From Oscillospiraceae bacterium (GTDB lineage Bacteria > Bacillota > Clostridia > Oscillospirales > CAG-272), in contig SVRG01000006.1 in assembly GCA_015064965.1 (NCBI GenBank), positions 1 through 44,841 of the forward strand: 44,841 bases of DNA. Direction: 5' to 3'. Below are positions 15,797 to 24,177 of this stretch, one piece after another. The position numbers and the translations under genes were made by a program. The number at the start of each line of letters is the position of its first letter. The stretch's first letter is position 1. Below the pieces are notes generated by a model. It saw only the letters and a program-made list of their open reading frames with translations. It did not search any database and was not told the DNA's origin.

Positions 15797-17383
15797 TCAT
15801 TCAAACGGTTTATACTTTCCTATAATCTCCTCGGCGATTTTTATTCCGTCAACCGCGGCAGATGTGATTCCGCCTGCGTAACCTGCCCCCTCGCCGCCGG
15901 GGTAAATATCGTCTTCACCAATCATGGTCAGATTATTTCCGCGCAAAATGCGCAAAGGTGCGCTGGTGCGCGTTTCAACTCCCGAAAGCATCGCATGGGG
16001 AGCGTCAAATCCTTTGATTTTTCTGCCAAAATCTATAAGTCCTGCAGAAAGTGTGGCGCAAAGTTCATCCGGCAACAATTCTTTCAGGTCAGCTTCTTTT
16101 ACCTTGCCGCCCATGTATGTCGGCACAACTCTGCCGCATTCGCCGCCACTACCCAAAAATCTTCCAACGCTCGACACCGGCGCACTGTAGTCACCGCCGC
16201 CTGCGGTAAATGCCGCGCGCTCTAAACTGCGCTGAAACTCAATAGCCTCTCTTGCACCGCCTCCGTAATCGGAGCGGAACACAGAAACGCATACCGCGCT
16301 GTTTGAATTTTTGCCGTCCCTTGCAAAACGGCTCATACCGTTTACGCAAAGCGCGCCGCGCTCCGACGCACCTGCAACAACTTCACCGCCCGGACACATA
16401 CAAAATGTGTAAACGCCGCGGCTTTTTGTATTATACGAAAGATTGTATTCGGCATACGGTAATTCTTTGTGCCCTGCAAAAGAGCCGTAAAGTGCCGCGT
16501 CAATATCCTCTTTCAGATGTTCTATTCTGAATCCTACCGAAAAATCCTTGGCTTCAATTTCTGTTCCTCTTGAAAGGAGCATTTCATAGGTGTCGCGCGC
16601 ACTGTGACCGATAGCAAGCACCGTAACGGATGCCGCCATGTCGCCGCGCGAGGTGTAAAGCTTTCTTACACCGCCCTTCACTTCTCCAAAACCGAGGAAG
16701 GATGTGTTATACATTATTTCTCCGCCAAGTGAAACTATGCGGGATGCCGCATTGTCAACCACTTTGCGCAAAATATCGGTGCCGATATGCGGTTTTGCAT
16801 TTGTAAGAATCTCTTTCGGCGCGCCTAGCTCGTGAAGTTTTGAAAGCACATATGCACAACGGCTGTCACTGATTCTTGTGACAAGCTTTCCGTCTGAAAA
16901 AGTTCCTGCACCGCCTGCGCCAAACTGAATGTTGCAGTTTTCATCAAGCATTCCGCTTGTGTAAAAGTTCTCTACAGCTTTAACGCGGCTCTCAACATCG
17001 CCGCCGCGCTCAAGCAGTACGGGGCGATATCCGTGTTCGGCAAGCAGCAGTGCCGCAAACAGCCCGCACGGTCCCATACCGACTACATGCGGACGCGCCG
17101 CAAGCACTTGGGCACCTTTTTTTATCTCAAGCTTATCCGATGCGGCAATACCGAGCCCAAGCTTTGTGCATATTTCTTTTTTCAGAGTGCCGCCTATAGA
17201 AAAACGCACCGCATACACAAGCTTTATGTCATTTTTATTTCGCGCATCAACGCTTCGGCGATAAATGGAGATGTGCTCTGCGCGCACTCCGGCACGGCGG
17301 AGTTTTTTTGCCGCCACAGCAACCGCTTCATCTGCCGGAGCATCAAGCGAAAGCGATATACCGCTTAAAATATACTCGGTCAT
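15797..17383 (-). CDS. FAD-dependent oxidoreductase, COG2509 family
   Basis: Predicted flavoprotein dehydrogenase of uncharacterised role. A nucleotide-binding segment HVVGMGPCGLFAALLLAEHGYRPVLLERGG (GxGxxG-like, about residues 97-125) is followed by the family signature FYTSGMLDENCNIQFGAGGAGTFSDGKLVTRISD and, at the C-terminus, GDDIYPGGEGAGYAGGITSAAVDGIKIAEEI, the second FAD contact. The first about 90 aa form the extra N-terminal domain of this family. Its ATG overlaps the cdaR TGA by 4 nt, so it is the third gene of the cdaA-cdaR operon, where glmM would normally be expected. Confidence 0.9.
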   Translation of the reverse strand: MTEYILSGISLSLDAPADEAVAVAAKKLRRAGVRAEHISIYRRSVDARNKNDIKLVYAVRFSIGGTLKKEICTKLGLGIAASDKLEIKKGAQVLAARPHVVGMGPCGLFAALLLAEHGYRPVLLERGGDVESRVKAVENFYTSGMLDENCNIQFGAGGAGTFSDGKLVTRISDSRCAYVLSKLHELGAPKEILTNAKPHIGTDILRKVVDNAASRIVSLGGEIMYNTSFLGFGEVKGGVRKLYTSRGDMAASVTVLAIGHSARDTYEMLLSRGTEIEAKDFSVGFRIEHLKEDIDAALYGSFAGHKELPYAEYNLSYNTKSRGVYTFCMCPGGEVVAGASERGALCVNGMSRFARDGKNSNSAVCVSVFRSDYGGGAREAIEFQRSLERAAFTAGGGDYSAPVSSVGRFLGSGGECGRVVPTYMGGKVKEADLKELLPDELCATLSAGLIDFGRKIKGFDAPHAMLSGVETRTSAPLRILRGNNLTMIGEDDIYPGGEGAGYAGGITSAAVDGIKIAEEIIGKYKPFE

Positions 17384-18672
17384 TTACCAGTTTCAACCTC
17401 TACAAAATACTCGCCGACCGCAACGATTCCGTCCCCGTATTTTTCGGGAATCTCAAGAGTAACCTTGATTTTGCCGTCTATAATATCTTCAGCCGAGCCA
17501 ACCAGACGGAAATTGCCAAAGGCATTATATGTATCCGACAGCACAATTGCTATCGGTTTCGGAACCCTGACATTTACTTCAAGGCTCTTTGTAAGCAAAC
17601 GGTAGTGCTTGCCGTGGGGATTGTCAATTTTGATATTTGAGCAATTGAAAGTCATTAGTGTCGAAACAGTGTCGCTGTTCTCACGGAAAGTCACAGTAGC
17701 GGTAACGGTTTCAAAGCCGTCCATGTTTTCATATTCCGGTCCCATAGCTACAGGGAGAACAAGCTCCTCACTCTTGTCCATTCCTGTAATATCCTGCTCG
17801 TTAAAGGTTGCCACTACAATACTCGTCACGCCTTCAAGCGTAACGTCGCGGACAATCTTTTTTCTCAGTGTCATTTTAGCAGGCGAAACAGTTATGCTCT
17901 TTATATCGCCCTTGAGTGCCGCGCTGTCAGTATCCACCTTTATGTCAACTTCTTTTTCGTCATAAATCGGAATCTCGACAGTAACCGAGCGCGGAACTAT
18001 GCCGATATATGGGCTTGTGATCTCAGTTCCGTCCTTGGTGCATGCCACAAGCTTTACCCCAACTGCGGTCGTGCTTGTGGTAAGCATACCGTCATAAGCC
18101 GGACGCGCTTCAACATGGTCGATAAGCTTAAGCTCGGAAGCGGGGCCGGAAACAGTAGCGCTTTCAACAAGCTGTCCGATAGAATTTGTGCAAATTGCAT
18201 CACCCTTGATATAGGACGTGCTGTACTGCGGCTTTGCCACAACCGAAACGGGCTTTTCTGTTACTTCCTGAACATTTACAGTAACGGTCTTCGGCGAATA
18301 ACTCTTGATGGTGGCACCGTCGGGGAGTTCAATGGTAATTGGCAGGCTGTGTTCGCCGGCATCGGTGATGCCTATAAAGTCAACCGTCGCCTTGATATCA
18401 TCGGAAGAAAATGTTGTAATATCACCGCGCGCGCCGTAAATCACAAGTTCAACAGTAGCTTTGAGATCGCCGTAAACCGTAAGGCTGCGGTCATCAAGCA
18501 CCATGGCATTAATGGGTGTTACCGATATACCCTCAAAACTCTTTTCATAATCGGGAGTGCTGTTGAACACAACATACATCCAGATCACAATAGCAAGCAG
18601 AACACAGATTATACGCGGCAGCAAGTCCACTATTAAGCCTTTTTCAATCGCCTGTTTTTTAGTTTCCGCCAT
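17380..18672 (-). CDS. cdaR: CdaR regulator, YbbR-domain protein
   Basis: Membrane-anchored extracellular partner that modulates the diadenylate cyclase CdaA. The 430-aa protein has an N-terminal membrane segment (LLPRIICVLLAIVIWMYVVFNSTP, about residues 15-38) and then repeated YbbR beta modules, each opening with an EKSFEGISVTPIN or EKPVSVVAKP-like strand. The ATG at 18672 has AGGAGG and lies inside the end of cdaA (14-nt overlap). The order cdaA-cdaR is conserved in Firmicutes. Confidence 0.92.
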   Translation of the reverse strand: MAETKKQAIEKGLIVDLLPRIICVLLAIVIWMYVVFNSTPDYEKSFEGISVTPINAMVLDDRSLTVYGDLKATVELVIYGARGDITTFSSDDIKATVDFIGITDAGEHSLPITIELPDGATIKSYSPKTVTVNVQEVTEKPVSVVAKPQYSTSYIKGDAICTNSIGQLVESATVSGPASELKLIDHVEARPAYDGMLTTSTTAVGVKLVACTKDGTEITSPYIGIVPRSVTVEIPIYDEKEVDIKVDTDSAALKGDIKSITVSPAKMTLRKKIVRDVTLEGVTSIVVATFNEQDITGMDKSEELVLPVAMGPEYENMDGFETVTATVTFRENSDTVSTLMTFNCSNIKIDNPHGKHYRLLTKSLEVNVRVPKPIAIVLSDTYNAFGNFRLVGSAEDIIDGKIKVTLEIPEKYGDGIVAVGEYFVEVETGK

Positions 18673-19540
18673 TCTCTGCGTCCTCCTTTCTGTTTCTTCT
18701 CAAAATACCCTTCTTTTTGCTTTGCAGATCACCGAGAAGCAGGTCGGTGAGCTGTTTGCGAAGAGTGGTATAGTTTTGTCCGCCGTAAAGGCAACCGTCC
18801 ATTGCAAGCGATATCTCTCCGGTTTCCTCTGAAACGATAACGACAACCGCATCGCTGACCTCGCTCATACCAACGCCTGCGCGGTGGCGCGTACCCTTAT
18901 CCTTGCTTATGCTCGCATTATGCGTTAGTGGCAAAAAGCAGCCTGCCGCTGCAATGCGGTAATCCGAAACGATAAGCGCGCCGTCATGGAGCGAAGCCTT
19001 GTTGAAGAATATATTTTTAATAAGGCTTTGCGAAACTACAGCATCAATGATAACACCGGTTTTCATAATATCGCCAAGTTTGGTAGAGCGCTCGATTACT
19101 ATCAGTGCACCTGTGCGGTCGCGCGACATATCTCCTGCAGCAATGCATATGTCATCTATAACCTCTGTGCGCACTTTGATTTCCTTTGACTCGGTCATGT
19201 TTTTGATAGAACGAAGCGGGTCGGCACCAACTTTTTCAAGCGCATCACGGAGTTCGGGCTGAAAAAGAATAACCAGAGCAAGCAATCCAACCTGAAAGAA
19301 ATTGCGGAGTAAAAATCCCAGCGCATGCATCTCAAGCAGCGATGCCGCCGCATAGACAGCAACCAGAATCACAAGACCTATCGCAAGTTTACCCGCACGT
19401 CTTTCGCGCACAAAACGGTAGACATAGAAAAGCAGCGTGGCAAGTATAATAATATCCGCGATATCAACCCAGCTTATGTTTATAAACTGGATTCCTATTT
19501 TTGTAAAAAATGTTTTCAAAAACTCTAAAACCGTATGCAC
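18659..19540 (-). CDS. cdaA: Diadenylate cyclase CdaA
   Basis: Synthesises c-di-AMP from two ATP; the signal controls potassium and osmolyte transport and wall homeostasis. Three N-terminal hydrophobic segments (about residues 20-95) precede the DAC domain, which has the catalytic DGA motif (D186) in KASLHDGALIVSDYRIAAAG and the RHR motif (residues 218-220) in GTRHRAGVGMSEVSDAVVVIVSEETG. Length 293 aa is typical. The start is GTG at 19540 with GGAGG eight nt upstream. It has a clear sigma-A promoter about 60 nt upstream. Confidence 0.96.
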   Translation of the reverse strand: MHTVLEFLKTFFTKIGIQFINISWVDIADIIILATLLFYVYRFVRERRAGKLAIGLVILVAVYAAASLLEMHALGFLLRNFFQVGLLALVILFQPELRDALEKVGADPLRSIKNMTESKEIKVRTEVIDDICIAAGDMSRDRTGALIVIERSTKLGDIMKTGVIIDAVVSQSLIKNIFFNKASLHDGALIVSDYRIAAAGCFLPLTHNASISKDKGTRHRAGVGMSEVSDAVVVIVSEETGEISLAMDGCLYGGQNYTTLRKQLTDLLLGDLQSKKKGILRRNRKEDAENGGN

Positions 19541-19556
19541 AAAAACTACCTCCGTT

Positions 19557-19586
19557 CACGCGCGCGTATACGTATGTATGCGTATA
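19557..19586. other. 30-bp alternating purine-pyrimidine run in the cdaA 5' leader
   Basis: CACGCGCGCGTATACGTATG and the next 10 bases alternate pyrimidine and purine without a break for 30 bp, with a CG-rich core. Such runs can adopt Z-DNA under negative supercoiling. It lies between the cdaA transcription start and its ribosome site. Confidence 0.6.
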
Positions 19587-19601
19587 ATATAGGTATTTTA
19601 T

Positions 19602-19630
19602 ATTATAACATAATATAAAGCAGTATACAA
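19602..19630 (-). promoter_or_regulatory. Sigma-A promoter of cdaA-cdaR
   Basis: On the minus strand TTGTAT (19625-19630) and TATAAT (19602-19607) are 17 bp apart. The -10 is a perfect consensus; the -35 matches 4 of 6. Confidence 0.75.
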
Positions 19631-19691
19631 GCGCAAAATATAGGAAATTCACACAATTTTTACAAAAACAGTAGCACAAAGCAAAAATACG

Positions 19692-19700
19692 TGATATAAT
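19692..19700 (+). promoter_or_regulatory. Extended -10 promoter of the hydrolase-mur-ddl operon
   Basis: TGATATAAT combines the TGn extension with a perfect TATAAT; no good -35 is seen. Predicted start is near 19707, which leaves about 33 nt before the TTG start at 19740. Confidence 0.6.
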
Positions 19701-19739
19701 GTAAAATGAATTATTATGTCACAAGGGAGATTTTGCGTT

Positions 19740-20510
19740 TTGACAGAGTTCTATGACAAAATCGCATATAGCAAATACGGAAACGGCGAAAAGCTGCTTT
19801 TGATTCTGCACGGCTGGGGCTGTAACAAAGAGCTTTTTTCATCCGTTGCGGAGCATCTTTCAAGCGCTTACACCGTTGTTGTTCCCGACCTGCCCGGCTT
19901 TGGCGAAAGCGCAGAGCCAAGTCAGCCGTACTCGGTTGAGGACTGCACTCGCCGCATCATAGATTTTATAAAATATTTAGGTTTTAAAAAAGTTTCGCTA
20001 ATGGGACATTCCTATGGCGGAAGAGTTATTATAAAGATGTTTTCCATCGGAGTGCTCCCCTTTGAAATCGAGCGTGTCTGCCTTGTTGACGCAGCGGGAA
20101 TCAAGCCGAAAAAATCGCTTGGTCAACATCTTTCACTCTTGTTTTATAAGGCTGGACGCAAGGTTTTGTCACTTCCGCCATTCAAAAAGCTGTTCCCCGA
20201 TGCAATCGACAACTGGCGCCGCAAACGCGGCTCTGCCGACTTTAATTCGGCAAGCGAGGTTATGAAAAAAACACTTGTGCTGGCAGTGAACGAAGACCTG
20301 ACAAAATGTTTAAAAAATATAACTGCGCCCACCCTGCTTTTCTGGGGTGACAAGGACGATGCAACACCCTTGTCAGATGCAAAAATCATGGAAAAGCATA
20401 TACCCGACGCAGGGCTTGTCGTGCTTGAAGGCGGCAGCCATTATTCCTTCCTCGAAAACACACCTTTCTTTCTGCGTGTAGCAGATTCATTCTTTTTAAC
20501 GGAGAACTGA
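19740..20510 (+). CDS. Alpha/beta hydrolase
   Basis: Serine hydrolase of the alpha/beta fold with a complete triad. The oxyanion segment LILHGWGCNKELF, the nucleophile elbow MGHSYGG (S91), an acidic residue in LLFWGDKDDATPL (about 205) and H234 in EGGSHYSFLEN are all present; 256 aa from the TTG start. The start at TTG 19740 is chosen because AAGGGAG lies nine nt before it; the track ATG at 19716 has no ribosome site and would almost coincide with the predicted transcription start. It is followed one nt later by a MurF-like ligase, so a role linked to wall or lipid metabolism is possible, but the substrate is unknown. Confidence 0.9.
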   Translation: MTEFYDKIAYSKYGNGEKLLLILHGWGCNKELFSSVAEHLSSAYTVVVPDLPGFGESAEPSQPYSVEDCTRRIIDFIKYLGFKKVSLMGHSYGGRVIIKMFSIGVLPFEIERVCLVDAAGIKPKKSLGQHLSLLFYKAGRKVLSLPPFKKLFPDAIDNWRRKRGSADFNSASEVMKKTLVLAVNEDLTKCLKNITAPTLLFWGDKDDATPLSDAKIMEKHIPDAGLVVLEGGSHYSFLENTPFFLRVADSFFLTEN

Positions 20511-20511
20511 T

Positions 20512-22071
20512 ATGGAGATTTCCGCACAGATTTTAGCGTTTGTATCGCTTACATTTTTCGTTATACTTTCAACGCGGTACTTTACGCATATGTTCCAGCT
20601 CAATTCGTACACTGCCAAGGTTCAATTCACTTGGTATATAAACAATTTTTCAAGGCTTATCCCCTGCATTCTTCTGCTTTTTGCAGGCATTGCATGCTCG
20701 TTTTTTCCGTACCGCGAGTATTCATACGCGCACCTTTTATTTGCCATTTCTTCACTGATACTCGCGTTGTGCTACATGCCTAAAAAAGCAAAAAAACCGC
20801 TTGTTTACACCGCGCGCGTAAAGCGTTTGCTTTTCACATTTGCGCTGCTGACAATCGCGCTTTATACTCTTTCAGCCTTTATCGGCAAAGGCAACGGCAT
20901 AATCATCCTCGGCTTTGTTGCACTATTTATTCCTGTTTTAATCATTATTGCAAACGTCATAAACGCCCCGATAGAAGCAATGGTGCGGAACTACTATATC
21001 AATGATGCAAAAAAGATGCTCCGCTCACATTCGCGCCTTAAGATCATCGGCATTACCGGCTCTTTCGGCAAGACAAGTGTTAAATACTACCTGACCGCGC
21101 TCCTTAGCGCAAAATACAATGTGCTAATGACACCGGAAAGCTACAACACCCCCATGGGCGTTGTAAAAACCATACGCTCCTCCCTGCGCGGAACGCATGA
21201 AATATTTGTTTGCGAAATGGGTGCAAAATATGTAGGCGACATCAAAGAACTCTGCGACATCGTGCATCCCGAAAACGGTATTGTAACATCCATCGGCGAG
21301 CAACATCTTGAAAGCTTTGGCTCAATTCAAAATATCATAAACACAAAATACGAGCTTGCGTCGGGCATTCCCGAAGGCGGCAAGTTGTTTATAAACATCT
21401 CAAGCGAAACGGTTGACAAAAACCGTCCAAGCCGCGATGCTGTAACATACGGTCTCACTCCAAATGCAGACTACTACGCAACTGATATCGCCGTTTCCGG
21501 TGCAGGAACGACCTTTACCCTCTGCCACGGCGATGAAAGCGAAACATACCGAACGCGTCTCATCGGCGAAGCAAATGTTGTAAACATTGTCGGCGCGATT
21601 GCGGCTGCAAACGGCGCATACGGCATCGCTCTTTGCGACCTCAAAGGCGCAGTTGCAAACCTCAGATGCGTGCCGCACCGCATGGAACTCATTGACCGCG
21701 GCGGCATGATTATTATTGACGATGCATTCAACTCAAACCCAGCAGGTGCCGCGGCAGCCCTGCGCACCGTCGGACTTTTTGATGCAGTAAAAATCATCGT
21801 AACTCCCGGCATGATCGAGCTTGGCGAAAAAAGCGACGAGCTTAACGCCGCACTCGGCAAAAATGCGGCTGCAGTCTGCGACTACATCGTTGCAGTGGGC
21901 GAGCGCCAGGCAAAGCCCATAGTAAGCGGAGCAAAAGAAGCAGGCTTTGACGAAAACAAAATCTATGTCGCAAAAACATTCAATGATGCAATGGCATTTG
22001 TAAATTCCATAAATTCCGGCACAAAGAAAAAGGTTGTTTTGCTTGAAAACGACCTTCCCGATAACTTCTGA
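20512..22071 (+). CDS. Membrane-anchored MurF-like Mur ligase
   Basis: ATP-dependent ligase of the Mur family, most like UDP-MurNAc-tripeptide--D-Ala-D-Ala ligase. The first about 165 aa form five or so hydrophobic segments, replacing the usual soluble UDP-binding domain. The Mur core follows: the P-loop GITGSFGKTSVKYY near residue 180, TPESYNTPMGV, EMGAKYVGDIKELC, GIVTSIGEQHLESFGS and IIIDDAFNSNPAGAAAALRT. The C-terminal ligase domain ends KKKVVLLENDLPDNF. ddl follows 13 nt later, and D-Ala-D-Ala is the MurF substrate, which supports the MurF reading. Such membrane-tethered forms exist in other Clostridia (from memory). Confidence 0.85.
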   Translation: MEISAQILAFVSLTFFVILSTRYFTHMFQLNSYTAKVQFTWYINNFSRLIPCILLLFAGIACSFFPYREYSYAHLLFAISSLILALCYMPKKAKKPLVYTARVKRLLFTFALLTIALYTLSAFIGKGNGIIILGFVALFIPVLIIIANVINAPIEAMVRNYYINDAKKMLRSHSRLKIIGITGSFGKTSVKYYLTALLSAKYNVLMTPESYNTPMGVVKTIRSSLRGTHEIFVCEMGAKYVGDIKELCDIVHPENGIVTSIGEQHLESFGSIQNIINTKYELASGIPEGGKLFINISSETVDKNRPSRDAVTYGLTPNADYYATDIAVSGAGTTFTLCHGDESETYRTRLIGEANVVNIVGAIAAANGAYGIALCDLKGAVANLRCVPHRMELIDRGGMIIIDDAFNSNPAGAAAALRTVGLFDAVKIIVTPGMIELGEKSDELNAALGKNAAAVCDYIVAVGERQAKPIVSGAKEAGFDENKIYVAKTFNDAMAFVNSINSGTKKKVVLLENDLPDNF

Positions 22072-22084
22072 TAAGGAGAAACCT

Positions 22085-23266
22085 ATGAAAATTCAGCTTG
22101 GAGTTATGTTCGGCGGCAATTCCACCGAGCATGAGATCTCGATAATTTCTGCGGTGCAGGCAATGCTCTCGCTCAACCGTGAAAAGTATGACGTGATTCC
22201 CTTTTATATCACAAAAGACAGCCGTTTTTACACCGGCGATGCGCTTTTTGAAATCAAAAATTACAAAGACATCCCCGCACTTCTTAAAACTTGTACCGAA
22301 GTTACACTCATAAAAGAGAATGACGTTGCGGCAATCTACAAGCTACCGCTCTCCACATTCGGCAAAAAGCGTATCGGTACAGTAGAAGTTGCATTCCCCA
22401 TAGTTCACGGTACAAACACCGAGGACGGTGTGCTTGCCGGCTACATTGAGATGCTCGGACTTCCCTACGTTGGCTGCGACGTTGCATCAAGTGCACTCGG
22501 AATGGACAAATTTGCCATGAAAGCGATATTCAAAGAATACGGAATACCTGTCCTTGATTCAAAGATTTATACCACTCCCGACTATGAAAGCGGCGAAGAG
22601 CTTATCAAAAAAATCGAAGTTGCGTTCACCTACCCCGTAATTGTAAAACCTGTCAACCTCGGCTCGTCCATCGGTATTTCCGTAGCCGCCGACCGCGAAG
22701 CACTTGTAAAATCGCTTGACACCGCATTCTCATTTGCCGAAGTTGTTTTGGTTGAGCGCGCAATAACCAACCTCCGCGAGATAAACTGCTCCGTGCTCGG
22801 CGACCGCTTCTCTGCAGAAGCCTCCGAATGCGAGGAGCCTGTAAGCGGCGACGAGATCCTCTCTTTTGAGGACAAATACATCTCCGGCGCAAAGAGCGGC
22901 GGAGCAAAAGGAATGGCAAGCGTAAAGCGTAAAATCCCCGCCCCCATCTCTCCGGAAATGCGCGAGGAAATCCGTCAAATGGCAGTAAAAGCATTCAAAG
23001 CTCTCGGTTGTTCCGGCGTTTCGCGCATTGACTTTATGATCGACTGCGACGAAAACAAGGTGTACTTAAACGAAATCAACACAATACCGGGCTCACTTTC
23101 CTTCTACCTCTGGGAGCCGCTCGGTGTGAAATACTGCGACCTCCTTGACCGCATGATAGACCTCGCTATGAAGCGCCAGCGCGCAAGGGCAAACCTCACA
23201 TTCTCGTTTACAAGCAATGTGCTTTCGGGCATATCCCTCGGCGGCGCAAAAGGCAGCAAAATGTAA
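22085..23266 (+). CDS. ddl: D-alanine--D-alanine ligase
   Basis: Forms D-Ala-D-Ala for peptidoglycan precursors. The ATP-grasp protein (393 aa from ATG 22085, with AAGGAG before it, rather than the track start 22034) shows LGVMFGGNSTEHEISIISA at the N-terminus, FPIVHGTNTEDGVLAGYIEMLGLPYVGCDVASSALGMDK, VKPVNLGSSIGIS and the metal-site end RIDFMIDCDENKVYLNEINTIPGSLSFYLWEP. The omega-loop region reads FEDKYISGAKSGGAKGM, the Tyr-bearing form expected for Ddl rather than D-Ala-D-Lac ligases. The C-terminal basic tail (about 30 aa) is an addition. Confidence 0.95.
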   Translation: MKIQLGVMFGGNSTEHEISIISAVQAMLSLNREKYDVIPFYITKDSRFYTGDALFEIKNYKDIPALLKTCTEVTLIKENDVAAIYKLPLSTFGKKRIGTVEVAFPIVHGTNTEDGVLAGYIEMLGLPYVGCDVASSALGMDKFAMKAIFKEYGIPVLDSKIYTTPDYESGEELIKKIEVAFTYPVIVKPVNLGSSIGISVAADREALVKSLDTAFSFAEVVLVERAITNLREINCSVLGDRFSAEASECEEPVSGDEILSFEDKYISGAKSGGAKGMASVKRKIPAPISPEMREEIRQMAVKAFKALGCSGVSRIDFMIDCDENKVYLNEINTIPGSLSFYLWEPLGVKYCDLLDRMIDLAMKRQRARANLTFSFTSNVLSGISLGGAKGSKM

Positions 23267-23270
23267 AAGC

Positions 23271-23300
23271 AAACGGCATCAAAAATGATGCCGTTTTTTA
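23271..23300 (+). terminator. Rho-independent terminator after ddl
   Basis: AAACGGCATC-AAAAAT-GATGCCGTTT is a perfect 10-bp stem followed by a T run, five nt past the ddl stop. Confidence 0.9.
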
Positions 23301-23383
23301 TTTTGTAAATTTTTATATCTGCATAAAAAACATTTTCCATGGCAAAACTACCTTTGCAAAAACATTTGAAAGGATTTCTTACC

Positions 23384-24139
23384 ATGGAACAGAAAAACAA
23401 CGAGCAAAAAACCGCACAGATTTTATACATTACTATCATTATGGTTTTGCTTATCATGGCTCTGACGGTAGGGCTTGTCACCGCGGCAAACAGAGGTAAA
23501 ACTCCCGTAGTGACAACCGATGCAAGCGCAGAAAACACAACAAGAGTACCGGCGGTTACAACAAAACTGCCTGCAATTACCACTGCCATTACTACCAAAA
23601 AAGAGCCTGCAGTTACTACAGCACCAAAGCCAAGTACTCTGACTCCTCCCGCACTTACTACAGAGGCAAAACCAACAATTATAGAACCAGCCGAACCTTC
23701 GCTCCCCGAATTTATTATGCCCACTCTCGGCGCAGTATCAAAAAAATTCTCCATTGACACCCTCGTTTACTCAAACACAATGGAGGACTATCGTACCCAC
23801 AACGGGATTGACATTTCCTGCGGAAGCGGAAGTGCAGTCTGCGCCGCGGCAGACGGCATCATCACCGAAGTATACGAGCATCCGATGATGGGCTACACAG
23901 TAGTTATCTCGCACGATGCCGATGCAAAAACCGTATATCAGAATCTTGCGGAAGAAATTATCGTTTCTGTAGGTGACACAGTAAAGCGCGGCGAAGTCAT
24001 TGGCGCAGTGGGCGAAAGTGCACTCATAGAAATCGCAGAAGAACCGCATCTGCACTTTGAAATGTGCATCGCAGACGAGCGCGTAAACCCTGCCGACTAT
24101 ATCTCCAGCGCTACAGAAACATTTTTCTATGAAGAATAA
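23384..24139 (+). CDS. Membrane-anchored M23 (LytM) peptidase, possibly SpoIIQ-like
   Basis: Zinc endopeptidase domain facing outside the membrane. ATG 23384 with AAAGGA gives 251 aa: a short cytosolic tail, one membrane segment (ILYITIIMVLLIMALTVGLVTAA, about residues 13-35), an 80-aa Thr/Pro-rich linker with repeated VTT units, then the M23 core with H139 and D143 (RTHNGIDISCGSG), the YTVVISH and VGDTVKRGEVIGAVG strands and the HxH motif HLHFEM (H222, H224). All zinc and catalytic residues are present, so it is probably active. Size and layout fit clostridial SpoIIQ, which retains its zinc site, but the location next to ddl is not diagnostic. Confidence 0.88.
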   Translation: MEQKNNEQKTAQILYITIIMVLLIMALTVGLVTAANRGKTPVVTTDASAENTTRVPAVTTKLPAITTAITTKKEPAVTTAPKPSTLTPPALTTEAKPTIIEPAEPSLPEFIMPTLGAVSKKFSIDTLVYSNTMEDYRTHNGIDISCGSGSAVCAAADGIITEVYEHPMMGYTVVISHDADAKTVYQNLAEEIIVSVGDTVKRGEVIGAVGESALIEIAEEPHLHFEMCIADERVNPADYISSATETFFYEE

Positions 24140-24177
24140 ATAAAAACCGCCCAAACGGCGGTTTTTATTTATTCTTC
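24131..24177. terminator. Bidirectional terminator with 21-bp perfect arms
   Basis: GAAGAATAAATAAAAACCGC.. pairs perfectly over 21 bp with ..GCGGTTTTTATTTATTCTTC around a CAAAC loop. The stop codons of both convergent genes (M23 and the CNNM protein) lie inside the arms, and T runs follow in each direction. Confidence 0.92.

Noticed and set aside
23104-23760. 218-aa minus-strand ORF opposite ddl and the M23 gene
   Set aside because: Its Thr/Val-rich hydrophobic runs mirror the repetitive ACT/ACC linker codons of the M23 gene; it crosses the ddl terminator, so it is not a real gene.
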